Position numbers and translations under genes: made by a program. A stretch of 9,911 bases of DNA. Source: Oscillospiraceae bacterium (lineage in GTDB: Bacteria; Bacillota; Clostridia; Oscillospirales; Ruminococcaceae). The stretch lies in assembly GCA_014796735.1 (NCBI GenBank), contig JAAVIG010000087.1:1-9911 (forward strand). The letters run 5' to 3'. The notes under the pieces are model-generated. The model saw nothing but the letters and a program-made list of their open reading frames with translations, was not told the origin of the DNA and made no database searches. This document shows, one piece after another, positions 1 through 8,311 of this stretch (positions within the stretch are counted from its first letter, which is position 1; each line of letters begins with the position of its first letter).

Positions 1-26
1 ATTTTTTTCAACATCAGGAGCATGTA

Positions 27-170
27 TTCATAGGATATTGCACGTGTCTTTTCGGCAAATTTTTCCGATAGCCGCGTCAAAACTCCTTGACGGGCGACAG
101 CCCGCCTGCGGATTTTTTCCTTGCTCTCGAAAAAAATTATGCACGAAAATCCACGCACAAATCCTATGAA
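27..170. repeat. 144-bp imperfect inverted-repeat element downstream of polC
   Basis: The outer ends are a perfect 10-bp inverted repeat: TTCATAGGAT at 27-36 and ATCCTATGAA at 161-170. Pairing continues less perfectly inward (37-46 with 152-160, with indels). Inside lie several smaller stems: TCGG/CCGA (52-55/65-68), CGTCAA/TTGACG (75-80/87-92), CGGGC/GCCCG (91-95/100-104, overlapping the previous stem by 2 nt), and TTTTTTC/GAAAAAA (113-119/129-135), the last nested in GGATTTT/AAAATCC (110-116/146-152, sharing some bases). The whole could fold as a multi-branched structure closed by the terminal stem. It begins about 20 bp past the polC stop codon and has no coding potential. It could be a MITE-like or palindromic intergenic repeat, or a structured RNA at the end of the polC transcript. 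No clear T-tract follows any stem on the minus strand, so it is not a textbook terminator. Confidence 0.6.
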
Positions 171-192
171 CACAAGCTCTAAGAATTAAAAT

Positions 193-3100
193 TTAAAAAA
201 ACGTCATCTGCGCCGACTTATCCAGTCCCTCAAACACGTTCATATCCTCAAGCTTCTGCATTACCGTCTTGTTGATGCCGCTTTCCACCTGTATATCCTC
301 AATGCTTACATAGTTATTGTTGTTTATGGTATCCTTTAAGCTCCTTGCCGCGTTTTCGCCGCAGCCGTCAATTGCAAGCAGCGGCAGTCTCAGATCGCCG
401 TTTTCAATAACATATTTTGTGGCGTCGCTTTTAAGATAGTGAACGGGCAGAAAGTTGATACCTCTGTTCATCATCTCGTAAATAAGCAGATACGCTTCCA
501 CCATTGACTGCTCCTTAGCGCTTGCATCGGGATTGGACTGTATTTGCTGAATACGGCTCTTGACCGAATTTTTGCCGCCCATAACCGTTTTGATCTCAAT
601 GTTTTCGGTATGCTTGGTAAGGATAGCGGCGTAAAACTCGGAGGGCTTGTTTATCTTGAACCAGCCAAGTTTTACCGCACCGGTAACGTAAGCGGCGGCG
701 TGAGCCTTGGGGAACATGTATTTTATCTTTTTGCAGCTTTCCACGTACCATTCGGGAACGTTGTTTTCCTTAAAAGCGTTGTATATGTTTTCGTCAAAAA
801 GCTTCTTCGCGTTGCCCTTACGGGTTATCTCCATTATTTTAAAGGCAAGTCCCGGTTCAACACCCTTGTGCATAAGGTAAACCATTATGTTGTCACGGGT
901 TCCTATTACCTCGGAAATGGTACAGGTGCCGTTGGCTATCAGATCCTTTGCGTTTCCTACGTAAACGTCCGTGCCGTGGGAAAGTCCCGAGATCTGCAAA
1001 AGGTCGGAAAACAGCTTCGGCTGTGAATCCTTAAGCATTTGTATGGTGAAGTTTGTGCCGAATTCGGGCAGGCCGTAGGTGCCCAAGGGCAAAAGTGTTG
1101 GGTCTTCCTCTTGGAAATTAAGCGCCTTTGTAGAGGTAAACAAACTCAGCACGTCCTTGTCCGAGGTGGGAACGTCCGCTATTTTCATTCCCGTGGTATC
1201 TTCAAGGTGCTTGTAAAGTGTAGGCACATCATGTCCTAGCTCGTCAAGCTTCAGAATAGTATCGTGAAGCGCGTGGAAGTCAAAGTGAGTGGTGATAACG
1301 CCCTTGGTGGCGTCGTCCGCGGGTCTTTGAACAGGCGAAAAATCGTATATTTCATACGCGTCGGGAACGACTACCATTCCGCCCGGGTGCTGAGAGGTGG
1401 TGCGCTTTACACCCGTAAAGCCCAGAGCAAGCCGCGACATTTCCGCGTTGTTTATAACGAGTCCCCGCTCCGCCGCGTACTTTTTCACAAATCCGAAAGC
1501 AGTTTTTTCCTGTATAGCCGAGATCGTTCCCGCTTTAAACACGTGGTCCTTACCGAATAATTCTTCGGTGTATCTGTGAGACTGTGCCTGATACTCGCCG
1601 CTGAAATTAAGGTCTATATCGGGAGCCTTGTCGCCCTTGAATCCGAGGAAGGTCTCAAAAGGAATATCGTGCCCGTCACATTCCATAGGCGTACCGCATA
1701 CGGGGCAGTTTTTAGGCGGCAGATCGTAGCCCGACTGCACCGAGCCGTCGGTTATAAACTCATTGTGACGGCACTTTCCGCATCTGTAATGAGGCGGCAG
1801 GGGGTTTACCTCGGAAATGCCCGACATTGTGGCAACCAAGGAGGAGCCTACCGAGCCTCTTGAGCCTACGGCGTAGCCGCATTCATTGGATTTATGCACC
1901 AATTTCTGCGCGATCATGTAAAGCACCGAGAAGCCATACTTTATAATAGCGTCAAGCTCCTTGTTAAGTCGGTTCTTTACCGTATCGGGAAGCTCGTCGC
2001 CGTAAAGCTCATGTGCTTTATTCCAGCAAAGCTCCTGCAATTCCTCTTCCGCGCCCTCGATAAAGGGAGTATAAGTGCCTTTGGGAATAGGTCTTATATC
2101 CTCCACCATATCCGCGATTTTATTTGTATTTGTTACGACCACCTCAAAAGCCTTTTCCTCGCCCAGATAAGCGAATTCCTCCAGCATTTCATCGGTGGTG
2201 CGCAAATACAGCGGAGCCTGAAAGCCCGCGTCGTTATAACCCTGTCCCGCTTGCAGTATCTCTCTGAAGATCGCGTCGCTTTTATTCATAAAATGCACGT
2301 CGCAGGTGGCTACAACGGGCTTGTTCAGCTTTTCGCCCAGCTGCACTATTTTGCGGTTATAGTCCCTCAGAGTCTCCTCGGAGGGTACTTTATTCTCACG
2401 GAGCAAAAATTTATTGTTTCCGATAGGCTGTATTTCAAGAAAATCGTAAAATGAAGCTATCTCCTCTATGCTTTCCTCGGATTTTCCGTTAAGTATAGCC
2501 TGATACAATTCGCCCGCCTCGCACGCGCTTCCTATTATCAAGCCCTCGCGGTGATTTTTAAGCTCCGACATGGGAATACGCGGCTTTTTCTGAAAATAAT
2601 CCAGGTTGGAAAAGGAAATAAGCTTGTACAGATTTTTAAGACCCGTATTGTTCTTTGCAATTATTATCTGGTGATATGAAGGCATCTTTTTAACGTCCAC
2701 ATTACCGAGAACAATATTAAGGTCGCCCAGTTTTTCAATCGCTCTTCCCTTTTGAGAAAGCTCGATAAGCTTTATATAGATAAGCGCAAGCATTTTGGCG
2801 TCGTCTATGGCTCTGTGGTGGTTAAAATCACCCAAGCCGAACTCGTTTGCCATAGCGTCGAGAGTATGCTTCTTTTTGTTGGGGATAGCCGCTCTGCAAA
2901 GCTTAAGGGTATCTATTGAAGCGTTGCGGTAATTTATCTTGTTTCTTTCGCAGGCTATACGTATAAAAGAGGTGTCGAAATCCGCGTTGTGAGCCACCAA
3001 GGGCGCGTCGCCGCAGAATTCAAGAAATTTCCTTACGGCTTCACCCTCCGAGGGCGCGTCCTCCACCATAGCGTCGGTAATTCCCGTAAGCTCGGTTATA

Positions 3101-4614
3101 TCCTCGGGGATAGGTCTTTCGGGGTTGACAAAGGTGCCGAATTCCTCCTTGATCTCCATATTGCGGAGCTTGACCGCGCCTATCTCGGTTATACGGTCGG
3201 TTTCTCTGGATAAGCCCGTTGTCTCTATATCGAAAATAATTATATCATCGTTTATGGAACGGTTGGTACAGCCCTCAACAAGGGAGTGACCGTCGTTTAC
3301 AAAATACGCCTCCATTCCGAACAGTACCTTGAATTTCGTATCGGGATTGCTCTTGCGAATATCGTTTAACGCGTTCATGGCTTCGGGATAGGCTTGTACA
3401 TTGCCGTGGTCGGTAATGGCAACCGCCCTGTGCCCCCAGTTAAAGGCGCGCTTAACCAGGTCTCCCGCAGGAGTTATGGCGTCCAAATCGGACATATTGG
3501 TATGCATGTGAAGCTCAACGCGTTTTTCGGGAGCGTTGTCCGTTTTTTCCGTCTTCTTAACACGCATTACGGCTTTGGGGTCGATATACAAAGCTTTTGT
3601 GAAGTCGTCAAGCTTAACTTCGCCGTTTACCAGAAGCACCGACCCCTTTTTTACGAATCCGTAATCTCCCACCTTATCCATAGGGGTAAAAATACGCAGT
3701 ATCTGCGAATTGGTATAGTCGGTAAAGTAGGCGGTCAAAATCATAAACTCGCCGTTTTTTATCGATTTTTCCTCAACATTAAAAATCTCGCCCCAGACGG
3801 TAACGTTATTGGCGGCTTCAAACACGTCCTTCATTGCCACGGGCGTATCGTTGATCGCCTTTCCCGCCAACAGCTCGGCTTCTGGCTGTAAATACTCGCT
3901 TTCAAACATAAGCGGCATTTTTTCGGGTTCCTTTAAAATATTAAGTCTGGGTCTCCTGCTCTGCTGCCTGTTGTTTTCGTTACCCTCGCCGTAGCTGCCC
4001 TTATTGAATCCGCCACTATATCCTCCGCTTTTGGCGGCAGGGAGAGGAGATGTTTTTTCGGACGGGATAAAGGCTTCGGGCGGCGGAGGCGGTAAGCCCG
4101 CGTCGTCAAGCTTTATTTTTTCCTCCCTGCCCTCTATATCAACCGCTTTTACTCCGTCGAAAATAATTTTTATATCCGCGTCAAAATAACCCTTTGCGTA
4201 CTTTTCTATCTCCCTGTCGATATGACTCTCGGAAAGAATGTCTGCGCCGCCGTTTTTAAGAGTTATCTCATATGTACCGTCGCCCTCGAAAATTTCTGGA
4301 TTTTTTAAATAGCCGTTGATTTTTCCCCCAAGAGAGGGCTTTGCGTGAAGAAGCTCAATAATATGATTTATTTTATCCGCGGAAAACAAAACCGACGGAT
4401 ATTTCGGAAATATTTCGGCGGATTTTATATCGAGGCTTGCTTTTATCTTATCCGCGGCAGACAGTATTTCCGATGAATCGGGCACATCTTCCATGGAAAG
4501 CTGTAACAGCAAGCCCCTGCTTACGCTGTTGTAAATTATGGAAAGAACCTCTCCGCCGCCTACGGTCTCATTAAATTTTATATTCTCAAATAAGTCGCTT
4601 AACTTTTTCGACAT
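193..4614 (-). CDS. polC: DNA polymerase III alpha subunit, PolC type (Gram-positive replicative polymerase)
   Basis: Replicative DNA polymerase with built-in 3'-5' proofreading, acting at the fork with the sliding clamp. The protein has 1473 residues; family members are around 1440. In order: N-terminal region (1-170); proline/glycine-rich linker (about 174-220, with a run of five prolines); OB-fold (about 268-350); PHP domain opening with ELHMHTNMSD (H369, H371); inserted DEDDh exonuclease (about 455-620: D462, E464, HNADFD to D547, H600xAxxD605); resumed PHP segment; then the polymerase core with GSRGSVGSS (917-925), a zinc ribbon (C945, C948, C970, C973), palm aspartates in PDIDLNFSGEYQ (D999, D1001) and D1124 in LKLDELGHD. 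All catalytic residues are present, so it should be active. The ATG is preceded by GAAAGGGAAAAGCA, a usable Shine-Dalgarno. It is the last gene of the run, 86 bp after ispG, and the spacer holds two hairpins. Confidence 0.98.
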   Translation of the reverse strand: MSKKLSDLFENIKFNETVGGGEVLSIIYNSVSRGLLLQLSMEDVPDSSEILSAADKIKASLDIKSAEIFPKYPSVLFSADKINHIIELLHAKPSLGGKINGYLKNPEIFEGDGTYEITLKNGGADILSESHIDREIEKYAKGYFDADIKIIFDGVKAVDIEGREEKIKLDDAGLPPPPPEAFIPSEKTSPLPAAKSGGYSGGFNKGSYGEGNENNRQQSRRPRLNILKEPEKMPLMFESEYLQPEAELLAGKAINDTPVAMKDVFEAANNVTVWGEIFNVEEKSIKNGEFMILTAYFTDYTNSQILRIFTPMDKVGDYGFVKKGSVLLVNGEVKLDDFTKALYIDPKAVMRVKKTEKTDNAPEKRVELHMHTNMSDLDAITPAGDLVKRAFNWGHRAVAITDHGNVQAYPEAMNALNDIRKSNPDTKFKVLFGMEAYFVNDGHSLVEGCTNRSINDDIIIFDIETTGLSRETDRITEIGAVKLRNMEIKEEFGTFVNPERPIPEDITELTGITDAMVEDAPSEGEAVRKFLEFCGDAPLVAHNADFDTSFIRIACERNKINYRNASIDTLKLCRAAIPNKKKHTLDAMANEFGLGDFNHHRAIDDAKMLALIYIKLIELSQKGRAIEKLGDLNIVLGNVDVKKMPSYHQIIIAKNNTGLKNLYKLISFSNLDYFQKKPRIPMSELKNHREGLIIGSACEAGELYQAILNGKSEESIEEIASFYDFLEIQPIGNNKFLLRENKVPSEETLRDYNRKIVQLGEKLNKPVVATCDVHFMNKSDAIFREILQAGQGYNDAGFQAPLYLRTTDEMLEEFAYLGEEKAFEVVVTNTNKIADMVEDIRPIPKGTYTPFIEGAEEELQELCWNKAHELYGDELPDTVKNRLNKELDAIIKYGFSVLYMIAQKLVHKSNECGYAVGSRGSVGSSLVATMSGISEVNPLPPHYRCGKCRHNEFITDGSVQSGYDLPPKNCPVCGTPMECDGHDIPFETFLGFKGDKAPDIDLNFSGEYQAQSHRYTEELFGKDHVFKAGTISAIQEKTAFGFVKKYAAERGLVINNAEMSRLALGFTGVKRTTSQHPGGMVVVPDAYEIYDFSPVQRPADDATKGVITTHFDFHALHDTILKLDELGHDVPTLYKHLEDTTGMKIADVPTSDKDVLSLFTSTKALNFQEEDPTLLPLGTYGLPEFGTNFTIQMLKDSQPKLFSDLLQISGLSHGTDVYVGNAKDLIANGTCTISEVIGTRDNIMVYLMHKGVEPGLAFKIMEITRKGNAKKLFDENIYNAFKENNVPEWYVESCKKIKYMFPKAHAAAYVTGAVKLGWFKINKPSEFYAAILTKHTENIEIKTVMGGKNSVKSRIQQIQSNPDASAKEQSMVEAYLLIYEMMNRGINFLPVHYLKSDATKYVIENGDLRLPLLAIDGCGENAARSLKDTINNNNYVSIEDIQVESGINKTVMQKLEDMNVFEGLDKSAQMTFF

Positions 4615-4628
4615 TGCTTTTCCCTTTC

Positions 4629-4696
4629 ATACCAATCCAATTTTAATTGGATTGCACCCGAAGCACTAATCCCACAATTTTAAAGGGGATTAGTAT
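4629..4696. repeat. Twin-hairpin palindromic element in the ispG-polC spacer
   Basis: Two stem-loops fill the 86-bp spacer. The left one has 10-bp arms with a 2-nt loop (CAATCCAATT at 4633-4642 and AATTGGATTG at 4645-4654, loop 4643-4644). The right one has 9-bp arms, ACTAATCCC (4665-4673) and GGGATTAGT (4686-4694), around a 12-nt loop. The outer ends also match each other as an inverted repeat: ATACCAATCC (4629-4638) and GGATTAGTAT (4687-4696), 9 of 10 bases. This looks like a small mobile palindrome of MITE/REP type. On the minus strand it lies just upstream of the polC Shine-Dalgarno, so it could also affect polC translation or mRNA processing. There is no T-tract of terminator kind. Confidence 0.6.
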
Positions 4697-4700
4697 CGGA

Positions 4701-5735
4701 TTACATCTTTTTTATTTCGTCCAATAATGCGGACAAAAGCTTGTCCTCGGGCACCTTGCGGATTATTTCACCCTTTTTAAAAATAAGTCCCTCGCCTTTT
4801 CCGCCCGCTATTCCTATATCCGCTTCCCTTGCTTCTCCGGGGCCGTTGACAGCGCAGCCCATGACCGCGATTTTTATTTTTTTGTTTATATCTTTCGTCA
4901 GCTCGTCGACCTTATGAGCCAAGCTTATCAAATCAATTTGTGTTCTTCCGCAGGTGGGACAGGAGACTATCTCAACGGAATTTTTTCCTTTTCCCACCGC
5001 CGTTAAAATATCCTTTGCCGCCTTTATTTCAAGCAGCGGGTCTTCTGTAAGCGAAACTCTTATAGTATCACCTATACCGTCGCAAAGCAGCGAGCCTATC
5101 CCCACAGCGGATTTTATAAGCCCCATTCTTTCCGTACCCGCTTCGGTAACTCCCAGATGCAGCGGATAATCGCATATATCGTTAAGCTTTCTGTACGCTT
5201 CTATCGTAACGGGAACAGAGGAAGCCTTTATCGAAATAACAATATCCCTGAAATCGCAGTCCTCCAGCAGCCTTACATGCTTCATAGCGCTTTCAACAAG
5301 AGCGTCGGCGCAGGGACTGCCGTATTTATTCAAAAGCTCCTTTTCCACTGAGCCCGAATTTACCCCTATCCTTATGGGTATACCTCCTGCCCTGCACGCC
5401 TCGCTTACCGCGCGAACCTTTTCCTCGGAGCCGATATTCCCGGGATTTATCCTCAGCTTGTCCACTCCCTCCCTGGCACATTCCAAAGCTATTTTATAGT
5501 CAAAATGAATGTCCGCCACAAGGGGGATCGAAATTTTGCTTTTTATGGCGGGAATAAGCCTTACCGCTTCAACAGTGGGAACGGAAACTCTCACTATCTC
5601 GCAGCCCGCCTGTTCCAATTCCACAGCCTGCCTTACATTGCCCTCCGTATCCTCCCAAGGTACGTTAAGCATTGACTGAATATAAATATTTCCGTCGCCA
5701 AAGGTGAGATTTCCCAATTTTACCTGTCTTTTCAT
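4701..5735 (-). CDS. ispG: 4-hydroxy-3-methylbut-2-enyl diphosphate synthase (flavodoxin/ferredoxin), IspG/GcpE
   Basis: Cytoplasmic [4Fe-4S] enzyme of the MEP pathway that reductively converts MEcPP to HMBPP. The N-terminal TIM-barrel part is recognisable from YIQSMLNVPW, LVADIHFDYKIA, KLRINPGNIG, IRIGVNSGSV and HLGVTEAGTE. The C-terminal cluster domain has the three ligand cysteines in SCPTCGRTQ and GCAVNGPGEA, and the glutamate of PGEA as the likely fourth ligand. Start choice: the open frame begins at an ATG at 5754-5756, but no Shine-Dalgarno precedes it. Seven codons inside, the ATG at 5733-5735 has AAAGGA five bases upstream and gives MKRQVKLGN, which fits how family members begin. This makes 344 residues (351 from the outer ATG). 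It follows rseP and precedes polC, sharing the pathway with dxr four genes upstream. Confidence 0.96.
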   Translation of the reverse strand: MKRQVKLGNLTFGDGNIYIQSMLNVPWEDTEGNVRQAVELEQAGCEIVRVSVPTVEAVRLIPAIKSKISIPLVADIHFDYKIALECAREGVDKLRINPGNIGSEEKVRAVSEACRAGGIPIRIGVNSGSVEKELLNKYGSPCADALVESAMKHVRLLEDCDFRDIVISIKASSVPVTIEAYRKLNDICDYPLHLGVTEAGTERMGLIKSAVGIGSLLCDGIGDTIRVSLTEDPLLEIKAAKDILTAVGKGKNSVEIVSCPTCGRTQIDLISLAHKVDELTKDINKKIKIAVMGCAVNGPGEAREADIGIAGGKGEGLIFKKGEIIRKVPEDKLLSALLDEIKKM

Positions 5736-5740
5736 ATATG

Positions 5741-5746
5741 TCCTTT
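5741..5746 (-). promoter_or_regulatory. Ribosome binding site supporting the inner ispG start
   Basis: On the minus strand AAAGGA is followed by five bases and then the ATG at 5733-5735. The upstream in-frame ATG (5754-5756) is preceded by GTTTTCTGTTA, which has no purine-rich Shine-Dalgarno. This favours the shorter IspG. The site lies inside the longer open frame. Confidence 0.6.
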
Positions 5747-5768
5747 CATCTGCCATTAACAGAAAACC

Positions 5769-5811
5769 GCAAGGCTCAAAACCGACACTTTACAGTCCGG
5801 TTCAGCCTTGC
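5769..5811. other. Long stem-loop between rseP and ispG
   Basis: Arms GCAAGGCT (5769-5776) and AGCCTTGC (5804-5811) pair perfectly over 8 bp. An inner stem AACCG (5780-5784) with CGGTT (5798-5802) extends the helix after a small asymmetric bulge. On the minus (transcribed) strand the hairpin ends about 12 nt before the outer ispG ATG and is followed only by GGTTTTC, too short a T-run for a strong terminator. It may be a weak attenuator, an mRNA processing or stabilising hairpin, or a dispersed palindrome. It may also hide the region of the outer ATG. Confidence 0.55.
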
Positions 5812-5864
5812 ACTTAGTTATTTCCGTCAATCCAAAATATCCGCGAATTATAGTTTGTAACAAC

Positions 5865-6929
5865 TTATCCGCCCGTCACAAGCTTAACAATATCGTTAAA
5901 CGTCACCACAAGCATCAGAAGCATCAGCGCCGCAAACCCGATAAAATGAACCATTCCCTCATGCTCGGGTTTCATAGGCTTGCGCCTTATAAGCTCGATC
6001 ACCAGAAACAATATTCTGCTGCCGTCAAGAGCGGGTATGGGAAGCAGGTTAAAAATACCGAGGTTAATGGTAATAAGCGCGATCATGGACATAAGACTTG
6101 TGATATTGACCCTCATATCCTTGCTTGCGGAAGCGGTCTGCGAAATTACCGTGACCGTTCCAACAGGTCCCGAAAGATCATTCAGACCGTAGGTCCCTTT
6201 CAGCAGATCAATAAGCGATACCCAGACCAGCCTTCCGTAGGTTGCGGCCTCCTTGAAGCTGTAAACAAACACGTTTCCGAAATTGATACGGTACGCGTTT
6301 ACTTTAAAATCCCAAATTACATCCGACTCTCCGTTTTCATCACGGCTGAGGGCGAATTTCACATTGTCAATAGCAACAACCTCGCCGTCTCTTTTTACCT
6401 TAAAGGAATAAGTCATATACTCGTCGTCAGATGCCGCTTTCATCGCGCTGTTTCTAAGCGCGTAGGAAATATCCATAGAGCTCCATACAGAATGTCCGTT
6501 TATCTCCAGAATTTCGTCACCCACCTGCAAATACTGACTCGAAACGGGAGTATCACCCGCAAAAACACCTATCTCAGAAGAAATAACTCTGCCGCTTATT
6601 ATAATAGCAATGGCGCAGACTATTACGCCCAAGATCAGATTCATAATCGGACCCGCCGCCAACACTATCATTCTTTGCCATACGGGTTTATTTCTGAAGC
6701 TGCGGGGGTCGTCGCTTTCCTCGTCCTCTCCCAGCTGGACCGAACCGCCGATAGGAAGAAGCTTAACGGTGTATAAGGTCTCCTTGCCCTGTTTTTTCAG
6801 AATTTTAGGCCCCATGCCGAGTGAAAACTCGCTGACCTTCATTCCGCATGCTTTAGCGGCGAAAAAGTGACCCATTTCGTGAATAATTATAATGATACAA
6901 AACGCAAGAATCGCTATAATTATGAACAT
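5865..6929 (-). CDS. rseP: RIP metalloprotease RseP (site-2 protease family, M50)
   Basis: Membrane-embedded zinc protease that cuts transmembrane segments of substrates such as anti-sigma factors (family knowledge; no substrate is visible here). The 354 residues show a first membrane helix (about 2-24) carrying the zinc motif HEMGH (17-21); a conserved FSLGMGPKI segment; a second helix (about 86-112, with AAGPIMN); one PDZ domain (about 115-190, LQVGDEILEINGHSV); LSGPVGTV (252-259); a third helix (about 275-295) leading into NLLPIPALDG (294-303), which supplies the aspartate zinc ligand D302; and a last helix (about 326-348). All catalytic residues are present. Only one PDZ domain is evident, as in shorter Gram-positive forms. 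AGGAGG (6934-6939) lies four bases before the ATG. In Clostridia rseP normally follows dxr directly; here the fusion gene separates them. Confidence 0.96.
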   Translation of the reverse strand: MFIIIAILAFCIIIIIHEMGHFFAAKACGMKVSEFSLGMGPKILKKQGKETLYTVKLLPIGGSVQLGEDEESDDPRSFRNKPVWQRMIVLAAGPIMNLILGVIVCAIAIIISGRVISSEIGVFAGDTPVSSQYLQVGDEILEINGHSVWSSMDISYALRNSAMKAASDDEYMTYSFKVKRDGEVVAIDNVKFALSRDENGESDVIWDFKVNAYRINFGNVFVYSFKEAATYGRLVWVSLIDLLKGTYGLNDLSGPVGTVTVISQTASASKDMRVNITSLMSMIALITINLGIFNLLPIPALDGSRILFLVIELIRRKPMKPEHEGMVHFIGFAALMLLMLVVTFNDIVKLVTGG

Positions 6930-7044
6930 ATTGCCTCCTGTTGCTCTTTTGTTCTTTTTTATGTATATTTATGTCTCTGTTAAGGATAAGTGTTGCTATA
7001 GTTCTATTGGTGAAATGCTTCGTCAAAATGACAGTATATGTATT

Positions 7045-8295
7045 TTAATTACCTTTACAATCATATTCAAGCCTATTCAATTCATCTTCCAATACATCTG
7101 CAAAGACCTGAATGGGGTCTGCAAGTGATTCCGCATATTCGAGGGCTTGTTTTTTATTCTTGTACTCTAACGGAGCTTTGCGAACCTGCAAAGCAGTTTT
7201 AAGTACATCCGGAACCGGACACAGGTTGTTTTCCAAGGCCCAGTCGGCAGCAGCGGTTTTAGCAATGATTTTTCCGGTGCGCAGGGTGTACAGGCATCGC
7301 GCAATATCCAACATCCAACCGAATGAGTATAGGCTTTGTTCCGTCTTCTGTACATACCTTCTTATGGTTTCATAATGATGTTTTACATCGGCATACAAAT
7401 CGCTGAATTTCGGCGCACTCAACCTGCTGCGAATATCGCGGCCGTACAACAAAACGCCGCTTTCCATCAGCTCTGCCATACCAAAACTGTCAAACTTATA
7501 CATATCGGTAATTTTTTCACCGCTTGTACCCCAATAAACCACTCGGTCGGAGGAGCTCGATATAAAAGCGTCCAGCGTTAACATTCCGCCCTCAAATGAT
7601 CGGTAATACGGATTATCGGGTTCTTTTTCAAGCATTGTTTGACGAAGCTTTACAAGCTTTTGCGCCTGTTCTTCGGATATCTGCCTGTTAGTTAAGACTA
7701 AAATATCAATATCGCTCCACCCAAGTCTGAAATCGTCCAACACCGAGGAGCCGTACAAATAAATTGACGGTTCACAGTCCGGCAAAATACTGCCGATTTC
7801 ATGGATCATCTTATTTATGGCCTTCCGGCGTTGGCAGCGTTCGGAGCCTGCGGGGTGAAGTATGTATTCCTGATTCGGATATCCCAGAGCTTCAACAAGG
7901 GCGTCTTCGATGAATCCATACTTTTCATAAAGCGCTCTCGGCGCAATACCTTTTTCATCATCGGCACGAAAAGTGCAGACCGAAATCTCCTTTGTTCTGT
8001 CCAAGTTTAGGAGAGCTTCGTCCATAAGCATTGAAGCGACGCCGCGGCGGCGGTAATCGGGAGAGACGCCAAGGCAGCAAATCATATTACGTCCTCTGGA
8101 GAAAAGCATAACGCCTGCGATCTCGCTGCCGTCCTTTACACAGATCGCCTGCCGCTTTCCCATGAACTTGAGAACGGCAGCTTTGTGCCCGTCCAGCTTT
8201 TCCCGAGTCTCCAGTCCGGGAAAGTTCCAACTGATCCGATCCACAAGCCCCATCCATTTATCAATATCTTCGGGCACACCGTAAAATAGCTGCAT
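7045..8295 (-). CDS. GNAT acetyltransferase - AadA-like nucleotidyltransferase fusion (possible aminoglycoside-modifying enzyme)
   Basis: A 416-residue two-domain protein. The N-terminal half (about 1-150) is a GNAT acetyltransferase: LGVSPDYRRRGVASML (75-90) holds the acetyl-CoA motif R-x-x-G-x-A, and ALYEKYGF (121-128) is the usual late GNAT motif. The C-terminal half is a nucleotidyltransferase: YGSSVLDDFRLGWSDIDIL (181-199) gives the GS...SDID signature with metal-binding D195 and D197; D242 in LTLDAF may be the third acidic residue. From about 268 it resembles the helical C-terminal domain of AadA-type adenylyltransferases (TLRTGKIIAKTAAADWAL, 337-354). The likely chemistry is acetyl transfer plus nucleotidyl transfer to small molecules, perhaps aminoglycosides, but the substrate cannot be read from sequence. 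GAGAGG lies six bases before the ATG. It starts 32 nt after the dxr stop and is probably co-transcribed. It is not a normal member of this operon, so lateral gain is likely. An alternative reading is two housekeeping-like domains with no resistance role. Confidence 0.85.
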   Translation of the reverse strand: MQLFYGVPEDIDKWMGLVDRISWNFPGLETREKLDGHKAAVLKFMGKRQAICVKDGSEIAGVMLFSRGRNMICCLGVSPDYRRRGVASMLMDEALLNLDRTKEISVCTFRADDEKGIAPRALYEKYGFIEDALVEALGYPNQEYILHPAGSERCQRRKAINKMIHEIGSILPDCEPSIYLYGSSVLDDFRLGWSDIDILVLTNRQISEEQAQKLVKLRQTMLEKEPDNPYYRSFEGGMLTLDAFISSSSDRVVYWGTSGEKITDMYKFDSFGMAELMESGVLLYGRDIRSRLSAPKFSDLYADVKHHYETIRRYVQKTEQSLYSFGWMLDIARCLYTLRTGKIIAKTAAADWALENNLCPVPDVLKTALQVRKAPLEYKNKKQALEYAESLADPIQVFADVLEDELNRLEYDCKGN

Positions 8296-8311
8296 GATTT
8301 TCCTCTCGTTA

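Noticed and set aside
1894..2454. Plus-strand open frame of 186 codons inside polC, and the other + strand frames across 544-3994
   Set aside because: All are shadows of the well-supported polC reading frame and show no domain or ribosome binding site of their own.
5847..5852. TATAAT on the minus strand after rseP, as a possible ispG promoter
   Set aside because: It is a perfect -10 hexamer, but nothing resembling a -35 box lies 16-19 bases upstream; AT-rich spacers give such hits by chance.
5808..6776. Plus-strand open frame of 322 codons
   Set aside because: It is antisense to rseP, whose zinc motif, PDZ domain and NLLPIPALDG are intact. The + strand translation is rich in His, Asn and Arg with no family features.
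6930..7044. Possible internal promoter ahead of rseP (TTGACG in the spacer)
   Set aside because: The nearest -10-like words (CTATAG, TATAGC) sit 19-20 bases away and match poorly. The 115-bp leader is AT-rich, but a separate promoter cannot be supported.
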